From: Pollutimonas bauzanensis
GTDB taxonomy: Bacteria > Pseudomonadota > Gammaproteobacteria > Burkholderiales > Burkholderiaceae_B
DNA: 64,000 nt
Direction of reading: 5' to 3'
Assembly: GCF_900129885.1 (NCBI RefSeq)
Contig: NZ_FQXE01000003.1
Coordinates: 310,001-374,000 of the forward strand
In this document: in pieces, positions 43,495 to 51,861 of the stretch
How positions within the stretch are numbered: position 1 is the first letter of the stretch
Layout: each line of letters starts with the position of its first letter
The notes under the pieces: model-generated
What the model was told of the DNA's origin: nothing
Seen by the model: the letters and a program-made list of their open reading frames with translations, nothing else
Database searches by the model: none
Made by a program: the position numbers and the translations under genes

Positions 43495-44427
43495 ATGACC
43501 GCAAACGTGGGCGGGACCGTCGCCCTTGGCGACAATGCAGCGCGCCAGCTGGCCAATGCAACCAAGACCGTTCCCCAGCTTTCGACCATCAGCCCGCGCT
43601 GGCTTACCCATTTGCTCCAGTGGGTGCCGGTGGAGGCCGGCATCTACCGCTTGAACAAGGTCAAGAATCCTGAAGCCATCAAAGTCGCCTGCACGCAACG
43701 CGAGGACGAAAGCCAGTTGCCGCGCACCTACGTCGAATACGAGGAAAGGCCGCGGGAATACTTCCTGAACGCCGTCAGCACCGTTCTGGACGTGCATACG
43801 CGTATTTCAGATCTCTACAGCAGCCCGCACGACCAGATCAAGGAACAACTGCGACTGACGATCGAAACCATCAAGGAGAACCAGGAAAGCCAGCTTATCA
43901 ACAACGCCGATTACGGCCTGCTGTCGCAGGTCGTGGATGAGCAGCGTGTTTTTCCGCTGACCGGCGCCCCGACTCCCGACGATCTCGATGAATTATTGAC
44001 CAAGGTCTGGAAAGAGCCGGCGTTTTTCCTGACCCATCCTCTGGCGATCGCCGCGTTCGGCCGCGAAGCGACGCGCCGCGGCACCCCGCCGCCCACGGTC
44101 AGCCTGTTCGGCTCGCAATTCGTCACCTGGCGCGGTATTCCGCTGATTCCTTCGGACAAGGTCCCCGTGGCCGACGGTAAAACCAAGGTCCTGCTGCTGC
44201 GCATCGGCGACAAGCGCCAGGGCGTGGTCGGACTGTACCAGCCTGGTCTCGCAGGCGAACAAAGCCCCGGCCTTTCTGTGCGTTTCATGGGCATCAACAA
44301 CCATGCCATCGCTTCCTACCTGATTTCGCTGTACTGCTCGCTGGCGGTGCTTGCCGACGATGGCCTGGCGGTGCTCGAGGATGTCGAAGTCGGCAAGTAT
44401 CACGATTACGCCGACATCTATAAATAA
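43495..44427 (+). CDS. Family 2A encapsulin shell protein (SrpI-like)
   Basis: A 310-residue HK97-fold shell protein closely resembling the SrpI-type family 2A encapsulin of Synechococcus elongatus. Diagnostic parts include ARQLANATKTVPQLSTISP, then PRWLTHLLQWVPVEAGIYRLN, HTRISDLYSSPHDQIKEQLR, GAPTPDDLDELLTKVWKEPAFFL, FGSQFVTWRGIPLIPSDKVP, RQGVVGLYQPGLAGEQ, LSVRFMGINNHAIASYLISLYCSLAVLADD and LAVLEDVEVG. The CNMP-binding insertion of family 2B is absent, and the length is that of 2A. A strong AAAGGAG precedes the ATG at 43495. The adjacent cysteine desulfurase is the expected cargo. Family 2A shells store elemental sulfur or sulfane sulfur in studied examples; here that is inference. Confidence 0.95.
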   Translation: MTANVGGTVALGDNAARQLANATKTVPQLSTISPRWLTHLLQWVPVEAGIYRLNKVKNPEAIKVACTQREDESQLPRTYVEYEERPREYFLNAVSTVLDVHTRISDLYSSPHDQIKEQLRLTIETIKENQESQLINNADYGLLSQVVDEQRVFPLTGAPTPDDLDELLTKVWKEPAFFLTHPLAIAAFGREATRRGTPPPTVSLFGSQFVTWRGIPLIPSDKVPVADGKTKVLLLRIGDKRQGVVGLYQPGLAGEQSPGLSVRFMGINNHAIASYLISLYCSLAVLADDGLAVLEDVEVGKYHDYADIYK

Positions 44428-44438
44428 CGGGCTGCGCG

Positions 44439-46418
44439 ATGACTATCCACGATTCCATTCCCGTGTTGGCCGGCCTGCCATCGGGGGAGCCGCAGCCGCC
44501 GGAGTCTCCCATTGATCCGGCCGCGCTCGCGAGCCTTGCCAATGCGTTCTTCGCGGCGCTTCCTTCCCTGCCATCCCCTTGGCCCGCCGGCGTGCAGGCT
44601 CCGGGCAATATCGCGCCTGCAGGTTCGCCGCTGGCCAGCCCCGCGGGCTTCGGTCCCAGCGTGCCCGGCACACCCATACCGCCGGGCCTGGCGCCTGGCG
44701 CAAACCTGATCCCCGCGTCGCCCACCCAGCCCTTGTCGCTCGCCCATCGCGCCCCTGCGCTTTTGCCGCATGCCGCCAGCGGCAATGGGCTGCCCGACGC
44801 CGTTGTCAGCACCGTGCCCGCCTATGAGCCGCGCTTCGGCGGGGCCGCGCTCGGGGTGCCGGAAGCCGGAGCGGCAGGCGTTTCCCAGGAGGCGCGCGAT
44901 CCTGCCTCCGGGGCGTCGCCATTCTATTTTGCCGGCGACAACTATGGCCAGCCTTCGCCCGGCGGGCGCGACAGCGTGCTAGGAGGCACGGTTGTCAGCG
45001 ACGAACTGGCCGGCTTGCCATTTGCGCGGCCGGTCCCGCACTCCCTGGATCGTCCCGGGGCTTTGGGCGCGCCCGCGGCGCCGGCGGGCGCGAGCTATTA
45101 TTTCGTCGATGCGGTGACCTTGCCCAGCGGCTATGTGACGCCCGCCAATCCGGCGCACCATAACGCTGTGCCCCAGGCCGGCGGCGGGCGGCATCCTCCT
45201 TTCGACGTCCATGCCCTGCGGCGGGACTTCCCTGTGCTGCAGGAACGCGTCAACGGCCGCCAGCTCGTATGGCTGGACAATGCGGCCACCACGCAAAAGC
45301 CGCAGTCTGTCATAGACCGCATTTCATACTTCTACGCGCACGAGAACTCCAACATCCATAGGGGCGCGCATGAACTCGCCGCGCGCGCCACGGATGCCTA
45401 CGAGGGCGCGCGCGAGCGCGTCAGGCAATTCATCAACGCGCCGGACGTCAACGAGGTCATTTTCGTACGCGGCACCACCGAAGGGATCAATCTGGTGGCC
45501 AAGAGCTGGGGCGGGCAGCATGTGGGCGAGGGCGACGAGATCATCGTGTCCCATCTCGAGCATCACGCCAACATCGTGCCCTGGCAGCAGCTGGCGGCCG
45601 CCAAGGGCGCGAAACTCAGGGTCATACCGGTTGACGATTCAGGGCAGGTGCTGCTGGACGAATACCGCAAGCTGCTCGGCGATCGCACCAAGATCGTGGC
45701 GGTGACGCAGGTCTCCAACGCGCTGGGCACCGTGGTGCCAGTCAAGGAGATCGTCGACCTGGCCCACCGCGCGGGCGCCCTGGCGCTGGTCGATGGCGCG
45801 CAATCGGTTTCGCACATGCGCGTGGACGTGCAGGAAATTGGCGCCGATTTCTTTGTGTTTTCCGGCCACAAAGTTTTCGGGCCCACCGGTATCGGGGCGG
45901 TCTGGGCCAGGCGCGATGTGTTCGAGGACATGCCGCCGTGGCAGGGGGGCGGCAACATGATCGCCGATGTCACGTTCGAAAAAACCCTGTTCCAGCCTAT
46001 TCCTAACAAGTTCGAGGCCGGCACCGGCAACATTGCCGATGCGGTCGGCCTGGGCGCGGCGATCGACTACGTGAACCGGGTGGGCATGGAAAACATCGCG
46101 CGCTACGAGCATGAACTGCTGGCCTACGGCATGCAGCGCCTGGGCGCCGTCAAAGGCGTGCGGCTGATAGGCACGGCATCGGACAAGGCGAGCGTCATGT
46201 CTTTTGTGCTGGCCGGCCATGACACCGAAGAAGTCGGGCAGGCCCTCAACAAGGAAGGTATCGCGGTCAGGACGGGCCATCATTGCGCGCAGCCCATTCT
46301 GCGGCGATTCGGGGTCGAGACGACCGTGCGGCCCTCGCTGGCGTTCTACAACACTTGCGAGGAAATCGACCGGCTGGTCGCGGTCCTGCGGCAGCTGGCC
46401 GGCCAGCGGCGCCTCTAG
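44439..46418 (+). CDS. Encapsulated SufS-like cysteine desulfurase with long disordered N-terminal cargo domain
   Basis: A 659-residue PLP enzyme that removes sulfur from cysteine as enzyme persulfide. Residues 1-250 are Pro/Ala/Gly-rich and disordered, with recurring short motifs: LASLANAFFAALPS (30-43), ASPFYFA (159-165) and ASYYFVD (218-224). The aminotransferase V fold starts near 254 (PFDVHALRRDFPVL). SGHK gives the PLP Lys478 and RTGHHC gives the catalytic Cys616. The group is SufS/CsdA-like rather than IscS-like. An extra N-terminal domain of this type is the hallmark of family 2A encapsulin cargo desulfurases. The ATG follows the shell gene by 11 bases without a strong ribosome site, so coupling is likely. 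Confidence 0.94.
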   Translation: MTIHDSIPVLAGLPSGEPQPPESPIDPAALASLANAFFAALPSLPSPWPAGVQAPGNIAPAGSPLASPAGFGPSVPGTPIPPGLAPGANLIPASPTQPLSLAHRAPALLPHAASGNGLPDAVVSTVPAYEPRFGGAALGVPEAGAAGVSQEARDPASGASPFYFAGDNYGQPSPGGRDSVLGGTVVSDELAGLPFARPVPHSLDRPGALGAPAAPAGASYYFVDAVTLPSGYVTPANPAHHNAVPQAGGGRHPPFDVHALRRDFPVLQERVNGRQLVWLDNAATTQKPQSVIDRISYFYAHENSNIHRGAHELAARATDAYEGARERVRQFINAPDVNEVIFVRGTTEGINLVAKSWGGQHVGEGDEIIVSHLEHHANIVPWQQLAAAKGAKLRVIPVDDSGQVLLDEYRKLLGDRTKIVAVTQVSNALGTVVPVKEIVDLAHRAGALALVDGAQSVSHMRVDVQEIGADFFVFSGHKVFGPTGIGAVWARRDVFEDMPPWQGGGNMIADVTFEKTLFQPIPNKFEAGTGNIADAVGLGAAIDYVNRVGMENIARYEHELLAYGMQRLGAVKGVRLIGTASDKASVMSFVLAGHDTEEVGQALNKEGIAVRTGHHCAQPILRRFGVETTVRPSLAFYNTCEEIDRLVAVLRQLAGQRRL

Positions 46419-46433
46419 CGGGGCGGAAAGCCG

Positions 46434-48209
46434 TCAGGCGGAATCCGGCTTGCCCGTCTTCGACGCGGATGAGCGTTCCCCGATTTGCTGGCGCCACATC
46501 GCGTAGTACAGGCCTTTGCTGTCGAGCAGCGCGGCATGGGTGCCGCTTTCGACTATGCTTCCCCTTTCCAGCACGAAAATAGTGTCCGCATGCATGATCG
46601 TGGAAAGGCGGTGCGCGATCATGATCGTGATCTGGTCGCGTCGCGCGGAAATCAGCCGCACGGTATCGGTGATCTGCTCTTCGGTGATGGAGTCCAGCGC
46701 GGAAGTGGCTTCGTCGAAGATGAGCAGGCGCGGCTTGCGTATCAGCGCCCTTGCGATGGACAGCCGCTGCCTTTCGCCGCCCGACAGCTTGGCGCCCATT
46801 TCGCCCACGAGGGTGTCGAGCCCATCGGGCGATTTGTCCAGCAGATAAGCGCAGGAAGTCTGTTCCATGGCCGCCACGATTTCGGCGTCGCTGACATCGG
46901 GCTTGACCAGCCGCAGGTTTTCGCGAATTGTCCCGGCGAACAAATACGTTTCCTGCGTCACGAAGCCTATCTGGCGGCGCGCCGGATTGAAGCGCAGGTC
47001 CCTGGTCGAGATGTCGTTGTAGAACACTTCGCCGCTCGCCGGCGTATACAGCCCGACCAGAAGTTTCACGAGCGTCGATTTGCCGGACCCCGAGGGGCCC
47101 ACGAATGCGATGGTGTCGCCCAGCCCTGCGGAGAAGGACACCCCGTCCAGGGCATTGTCGGGGGCGCCCTTATGCCGGAATCTCACTTGCTCGAAACGTA
47201 TATGGCTGACCGGCCCGATGTCTACCGCCGATTTCGACCGCCGCTCTATCGGCTTGCTCATCAGCGCATCGAAGTTGAGCAGCGACGCCTCGGCTTCCCG
47301 GTAGGCAAGAATGATGTTGCCCAGCTCCTGCAGCGGCGCGAAGATCGCCACCGCGATGAATTGCATGGCGATCAATTCCCCGGTGCTCAGCACATCGCGA
47401 AAGATCAGCCACAGCAAGGCGAAAAGGATGGCCAGCTTGAGCAGGCTCAGTGTCGTTCCCTGCAGGAAGGACAGCAGGCGTATGCGTTTGACCTTCCGCA
47501 TTTCCAGCGCGAATATCTTGAGGGTCTGCGCCTGCAGGCGCCGGATCTCCGAAAAGGTCAGCCCCAGGCTCTTGATCAATTCTATATTGCGCAAAGATTC
47601 GGTGATAAAGCCCGAGTTCCGGTTCGTTTCCCTCACGATAGAGCGCTGCTGGCTCTTGATCTCGCGGCTGAGCAGGCCGGTCAGCCCGCCCAGCAGTACC
47701 ACGCCAAACAGGAATACCGGCACCAGCATCCAGTGCTTGGTGATGGAATACCAGGTAAGAAAGGCGATCCCGACGGCGGCGGCGAACACGGTGTTGATGA
47801 AGGCGTTGATGAAGCGTTCGCTGTCCGCGCGAACCTTCTGCAGCAGGGACAGGATCTCGCCGCTGCGCAGCTCTTCGAATTCCTGGAATTCCAGCCTGAG
47901 CACATGGCGCAGGCCGTCGTTGAAGATCTGCGTGCCAAGCTTTTGAACGACCAGCCTCGTCACGTATTCCTGCAGCGCTTTGAACAGCCTGGACAATACG
48001 GCCACCAGCACCGCCAGCGCCAGCAGCGTAAGCACGCCCGATACTAGTTCATGGTCGGTCTTCCCGGCGCGGTTGGTGGCGTATTCGTCGATGATAATGC
48101 CGAAAATGATCGGGTCGACCAGCGCAAGCGTCTGGCTGGCGGCGGCCAGCAATAGCGCAAGGGCGGCGAGCCGGCCATGCGGGCGCAGATATCTCCACAG
48201 GATATGCAT
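46434..48209 (-). CDS. ABC exporter, fused permease and ATPase
   Basis: A 591-residue half-transporter of the MsbA/LapB-like type. The N-terminal six-helix membrane domain (LAALALLLAAASQTLALVDPIIFGIIID first, then FLTWYSITKHWMLVPVFLFGVVLL and others) is followed by an ATPase with FVGPSGSGKSTLVKLLVG, GFVTQETYLFAGTIRENL, SGGERQRLSIARALI and LLIFDEATSALD. The substrate is unknown; lipid-linked, peptide or small-molecule export are all possible. AAAGAGACTC lies before the ATG. It is convergent with the cysteine desulfurase gene (15 bases between stops) and therefore not in its operon. No accessory HlyD-type gene is next to it. Confidence 0.9.
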   Translation of the reverse strand: MHILWRYLRPHGRLAALALLLAAASQTLALVDPIIFGIIIDEYATNRAGKTDHELVSGVLTLLALAVLVAVLSRLFKALQEYVTRLVVQKLGTQIFNDGLRHVLRLEFQEFEELRSGEILSLLQKVRADSERFINAFINTVFAAAVGIAFLTWYSITKHWMLVPVFLFGVVLLGGLTGLLSREIKSQQRSIVRETNRNSGFITESLRNIELIKSLGLTFSEIRRLQAQTLKIFALEMRKVKRIRLLSFLQGTTLSLLKLAILFALLWLIFRDVLSTGELIAMQFIAVAIFAPLQELGNIILAYREAEASLLNFDALMSKPIERRSKSAVDIGPVSHIRFEQVRFRHKGAPDNALDGVSFSAGLGDTIAFVGPSGSGKSTLVKLLVGLYTPASGEVFYNDISTRDLRFNPARRQIGFVTQETYLFAGTIRENLRLVKPDVSDAEIVAAMEQTSCAYLLDKSPDGLDTLVGEMGAKLSGGERQRLSIARALIRKPRLLIFDEATSALDSITEEQITDTVRLISARRDQITIMIAHRLSTIMHADTIFVLERGSIVESGTHAALLDSKGLYYAMWRQQIGERSSASKTGKPDSA

Positions 48210-48218
48210 GAGTCTCTT

Positions 48219-48246
48219 TCAATCGGTCAATATCAATCGGTCAATA
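48219..48246. repeat. 14-bp tandem duplication at the end of the spermidine-synthase-like gene
   Basis: TCAATCGGTCAATA occurs twice in direct succession (48219-48232 and 48233-48246). The second copy contains the stop codon of the gene, and the first makes up most of the spacer before the ABC exporter ATG. Confidence 0.85.
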
Positions 48247-49135
48247 CCGGGGCCTTCTCGTCCCAGTCGCGGTCCAGGGAAAACATCCGTAGCTGGCGAT
48301 TCACATCGATTCCGAAAGGCCGGAGTTTGCCGGCGACGGCATCGGCGTTGCGCCGCAGGCGGGCATGGTCCGGCAGCGTGCCGCGCACGGCGATGATTAC
48401 CCGGTTGCCGCCGCGCAAGTTGAAAAACCGGCCGAATACATCGGCATAAGTGGTGGATTCGCTGTCGTATACCGTGCTGGCCGAGAAGGTATTGGCCACC
48501 AGGACGCCGTCGGGGGTCAGGATGGCGCGGACATGCCGTAAAAATTCGCGCGTAAGCAAATGCGCGGGAATGTAATCCGTGTCGAACGCGTCCAGCATGA
48601 CCATATCATAGCGTTGGCCGTCGCGGTGCGCGCGTTCGATGAAGGCGCGCCCGTCTTCGAGAAAAACCCGCTGCGCGGGGCCTTGCTCGTAGCCGAAAAA
48701 CCGCTGCGCCACCTTCACGACCGCCGGGTCTATTTCAACCGTGTCGATCACGGCCCCGGGCAGCGCTTTGCCCAGGGCGCGCGAGAGCGTGCCGCCGCCC
48801 AGGCCCACGATCAGCACCTTTTGCGGATCGGGATTGACGAACAGGGCGCTCATCATCATGCGCGTGTAGTCGAACACCATTTTGTCGGGATCCTGCAGAT
48901 CTATGCAGGTTTGGCGGCCCAGGGGCAGCGGCCCGTCAAATTTCATGCAGCGCTCGCCGCCATATTCAGAGACGACGATGGGAGAGAATTCAGAGGCCTC
49001 TGTATGGATGACGCCCGCCGCGCCTGCACGGAAAAGCGTAAGCGTGGCGAGCAGGGCAAAGCAGGCTGCAAGAATGCAGCCCGGCAGGCGACGGAACAAG
49101 AAAAATCGGCGGCTGGGCGTCATGGCGTCACGCAT
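48233..49135 (-). CDS. Spermidine-synthase-like protein with N-terminal membrane segment
   Basis: A 300-residue protein with a Rossmann methyltransferase-like fold of the polyamine-synthase group: VLIVGLGGGTLSRALGKALPG (near 105-125), VEIDPAVVKVAQRFFG, FLEDGRAFIERA, MVMLDAFDTDYIPAHLLTREFL. The N-terminus LPGCILAACFALLATLTLF is a hydrophobic anchor or signal, unlike SpeE. Such SpeE-like proteins often lack the polyamine active site and their substrate is unknown. The gene lies 23 bases upstream of the ABC exporter and may be co-transcribed. The start could also be the ATG at 49123. Confidence 0.85.
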   Translation of the reverse strand: MRDAMTPSRRFFLFRRLPGCILAACFALLATLTLFRAGAAGVIHTEASEFSPIVVSEYGGERCMKFDGPLPLGRQTCIDLQDPDKMVFDYTRMMMSALFVNPDPQKVLIVGLGGGTLSRALGKALPGAVIDTVEIDPAVVKVAQRFFGYEQGPAQRVFLEDGRAFIERAHRDGQRYDMVMLDAFDTDYIPAHLLTREFLRHVRAILTPDGVLVANTFSASTVYDSESTTYADVFGRFFNLRGGNRVIIAVRGTLPDHARLRRNADAVAGKLRPFGIDVNRQLRMFSLDRDWDEKAPVLTD

Positions 49136-49255
49136 AAAAATTCACTGCACATGCTGCGATGGACGCGCAGCGTATCGTACGCTGGCGGTGGTCACTTCCA
49201 TTGCATCATAGTCCATCAATCATGCGCCTGCGCCATGGCGGCCCTGCTCAGGGCA

Positions 49256-49570
49256 TTACTTGATGCGCATGTCGTTCTTGACCGATTTCACGCCGCCGAC
49301 TTTGCGGGCCACTTCGACCGCCTTCCTGATATCGGCTTGCGAGCCGACGAAGCCGCTCAACTGGACCACGCCCTTGAAGGTCTCGACATTGATTTCAGCG
49401 ACCTTGAGCGTCGGCTCATTGAGGATCGCGGCCTTCACCTTGGTGGTGATGACGCTGTCGTCGACGTATTCGGCAGTCCCTTCCCTGGTGGGGGTCGACG
49501 TGCAGCCGACGGCGGTGGCCACGGTTACGGCCAGGAACAGTGCGGAAAGATATTTGCTGAATTGTGTCAT
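49256..49570 (-). CDS. BON-domain lipoprotein
   Basis: A 104-residue periplasmic lipoprotein. The signal ends in a TAVGC-type lipobox (lipidated Cys23). One BON domain follows (VDDSVITTKVKAAILNEPTLK, NVETFKGVVQLSGFVGSQADIRKAVEVARKVGGVKSVKNDM). OsmY and related BON proteins help the envelope withstand osmotic or membrane stress. It is divergent from a small DUF3309 gene across a ~225-bp region and convergent with nothing close. Confidence 0.9.
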   Translation of the reverse strand: MTQFSKYLSALFLAVTVATAVGCTSTPTREGTAEYVDDSVITTKVKAAILNEPTLKVAEINVETFKGVVQLSGFVGSQADIRKAVEVARKVGGVKSVKNDMRIK

Positions 49571-49795
49571 GAGTGAACTCCGGTTTTAGGTTGGCACAAG
49601 CATGATCGCCGAGTCCGGCGCAGTCTGTGCGCTGTCGAACATAGGGGGCGATTCCGGCGGGCGGCGGCAATGGCGGCCAGGGGAAACCGCTGTGTGCGAA
49701 AGCGTACAGACAGGGGCCGCAGGCCGCGTAACATGGCGGATGAAGACATGGCATTCGCCAGGTTCCGCAACTATTCACAACTTGGAGGCATTCAA

Positions 49796-49954
49796 ATGTC
49801 ATTGGGCGCAATTCTGTTGATCATTCTGGTTCTATTGCTGATCGGCGCAATTCCCAGCTGGCCGCACAGCAAATCATGGGGCTATGGCCCCAGCGGCGGC
49901 CTCGGGCTGGTGCTGATCGTACTGCTGGTCCTGTTCCTGATGGGCAAGATCTAG
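49796..49954 (+). CDS. DUF3309-family small membrane protein
   Basis: A 52-residue protein with two hydrophobic segments (LGAILLIILVLLLIGAIP and GLGLVLIVLLVLFLMG) around a conserved WPHSKSWGYGPSGG centre, which fits the DUF3309 family. Function is unknown; members are often stress induced. GGAGGCATTCAA sits before the ATG at 49796. It is followed by the first Crp/Fnr-type regulator. Confidence 0.88.
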   Translation: MSLGAILLIILVLLLIGAIPSWPHSKSWGYGPSGGLGLVLIVLLVLFLMGKI

Positions 49955-50025
49955 CCGCGCATGACTAAGTCCGGCGCCGCGATGCTGGCGCCGGGTTTAG
50001 CGCTGGCTGCAGCGCGATCAGCTTC

Positions 50026-50862
50026 GTGCGATATCGCACACATCATTCCGATCGCGCTCTATACTTGCGGGCATGCGTCCAGCATGCGTCCCGTTCAGGC
50101 TGTTGCGGCAATAAAACGGGCGCCAACGACCCGGAGATTGCCCTGCCCACATCACTCGCACCTGAAGCGAATCACCTGCTTGCGTCGCTTCCCGCTGTAG
50201 ACAAGGCCCGCCTGTTTCCGCATCTGGAGCTGGTCCAGCTGCCGCTGGGCCATGTGCTTTATGAATCGGGCAGCCAGATGCGGCACGTCCATTTCCCCAC
50301 CGACGCGATCATTTCGCTGCTCTATGTCATGGAGGATGGCGCATCGGCCGAGATCGCCGTGGTCGGCAATGATGGCATCGTCGGCGTGTCCCTGTTCATG
50401 GGCGGCGAAACGACGCCCAGCAGGGCCGTGGTGCAGAGCGCCGGGCATGTGTACCAGTTGCCGGGGCAAGTGCTGAAAGACGAATTCTTGCGCGCCGGCC
50501 CGATGCAGCACCTGCTGCTGCGGTATACCCAGGCGCTGTTGACGCAAATGGCGCAGACGGCGGTGTGCAACCGCCACCACTCCCTGGACCAGCAGCTCTG
50601 CCGCTGGCTGCTGCTCAGCCTCGACCGGCGGCACTCCAGCGAACTGATCATTACCCAGGAACTGATTGCCAGCATGCTGGGCGTCCGCCGCGAAGGCGTC
50701 ACCGAGGCCGCCGGCAATCTGCAGAAAGCGGACCTGATCAAGTATCGCCGCGGCCATATCACCGTGCTCGATCGCGCCGGGCTGGAAGCCCGGACCTGCG
50801 AATGCTACGCGGTCGTCAGGAAGGAATACGACCGCCTGTTGCCCGAGGTCAGGTTTCCCTAG
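50026..50862 (+). CDS. Crp/Fnr-family transcriptional regulator (1)
   Basis: A cNMP-binding-type sensor domain is followed by a winged helix. The frame starts with a GTG at 50026 (278 residues) without a clear ribosome site. Compared with the next gene, a start near residue 38-40 (ATT/CTG behind GGAGATTGCC) is also possible, so the first ~40 residues are uncertain. The sensor half (HVHFPTDAIISLLYVMEDGASAEIAVVGNDGIVGVS) lacks the Cys cluster of FNR. The C-terminal HTH is ELIITQELIASMLGVRREGVTEAAGNLQKADLIKYRRG. The signal is unknown. It is similar to the following regulator along its length. Confidence 0.88.
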   Translation: MRYRTHHSDRALYLRACVQHASRSGCCGNKTGANDPEIALPTSLAPEANHLLASLPAVDKARLFPHLELVQLPLGHVLYESGSQMRHVHFPTDAIISLLYVMEDGASAEIAVVGNDGIVGVSLFMGGETTPSRAVVQSAGHVYQLPGQVLKDEFLRAGPMQHLLLRYTQALLTQMAQTAVCNRHHSLDQQLCRWLLLSLDRRHSSELIITQELIASMLGVRREGVTEAAGNLQKADLIKYRRGHITVLDRAGLEARTCECYAVVRKEYDRLLPEVRFP

Positions 50863-51034
50863 GCCGTCCTGCCCCCGCTTCGAAAGACACTGCGCTATCC
50901 GCCTGGCGGGCTAGGTGCGCTACCGCCCGGACGCGCCTGTGATTCCGCGACAGACTGTCATGGCGATCTTGTATCGCCATGCATTTGCGCCATTAGCCGC
51001 GCACGGATGAAACCGACCGTCCAGGAGAACCGAA

Positions 51035-51751
51035 GTGCCAAGCAAACCGCCAGCGCCCGCCGCCAATCGCCTGCTCGCCGCCTTGCCGCGCAAGGACCGC
51101 GAGCGCTTCATGGTGGCTTGCGAGCGGGTCGATCTGCAGTACGCGGGCGTGCTGGCGGAGGCCGGCGAAATAAGCCACCATGCCTACTTTCCCACCGGAG
51201 CCCTTATTTCGCTTATCGCGCCCATCGATGGCCATGCCGCGCTGCAAGTGGGCCTGGTGGGCGACGAGGGCATGCTCGGGATGCCCTTGTTCCTGGGGGT
51301 GGGCGCCTCGCCGCTGCGCGCCGTGGTGCAGGGCAGCGGCAAGGCGCTGCGCATCGGCGCCGCGGCTTTCCGCCGGGAAATCGGGTCCAGTCCCGCGCTC
51401 GTGCGCCTGCTTGAGCGCTACCTGTATGTCATGGCGGCCCAATTCGCCCAGACCGCGGTCTGCACCCGCTTTCATGTGGTCCAGGCCCGCCTCGCGCGCT
51501 GGCTCCTGATGATGCACGACAGGGCCTATTCGGATGCATTGCACATCACCCAGGAATTCCTGGCCTACATGCTGGGCGTTCGCCGGGTCGGCGTCACCCG
51601 CGCCGCCAGCGCATTGAAGCAGCGCGGGCTCATAGCCTATCATCGCGGCGACATCATGATTATGGACCGCGCGGGACTCGAAGCCGCGGCCTGCGGCTGC
51701 TATGCGGCCGACAAGCTGCTTTATGCGTGCGTGCTGGCTGATCATCCGTGA
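51035..51751 (+). CDS. Crp/Fnr-family transcriptional regulator (2)
   Basis: A 238-residue protein with a GTG start behind a strong AGGAGAACCGAA. The sensor half carries AYFPTGALISLIAPIDGHAALQVGLVGDEGMLGMP and lacks redox cysteines of the FNR kind. The C-terminal winged helix is HITQEFLAYMLGVRRVGVTRAASALKQRGLIAYHRG. It aligns throughout with the preceding regulator, so the pair looks like an ancient tandem duplication. A ~50-bp repeat follows its stop and recurs after the LysR gene. Confidence 0.92.
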   Translation: MPSKPPAPAANRLLAALPRKDRERFMVACERVDLQYAGVLAEAGEISHHAYFPTGALISLIAPIDGHAALQVGLVGDEGMLGMPLFLGVGASPLRAVVQGSGKALRIGAAAFRREIGSSPALVRLLERYLYVMAAQFAQTAVCTRFHVVQARLARWLLMMHDRAYSDALHITQEFLAYMLGVRRVGVTRAASALKQRGLIAYHRGDIMIMDRAGLEAAACGCYAADKLLYACVLADHP

Positions 51752-51800
51752 CCACGAGCCTAAGTGCAAGCGTCGCCCTTCAGGCCGGAGTTCTTCACGC
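51750..51800 (+). repeat. Imperfect ~50-bp direct repeat, copy A
   Basis: GACCACGAGCCTAAGTGCAA with CGCCCTTCAGGCC and TTCTTCAC further on matches copy B (52766-52815) at most positions with one small indel. It overlaps the stop of Crp regulator 2 and lies about 60 bases upstream of the LysR gene. Confidence 0.75.
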
Positions 51801-51861
51801 TTGAGCCCCGCCCGTTTCCGTTCTACGATCGGACTCTCGCGCGACCTTACACATTTTTTTC

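Noticed and set aside
43495-44427. Shell gene as part of a prophage (HK97-type capsid)
   Set aside because: No terminase, portal, protease or tail genes nearby. It matches family 2A encapsulin throughout and is followed by its enzyme cargo.
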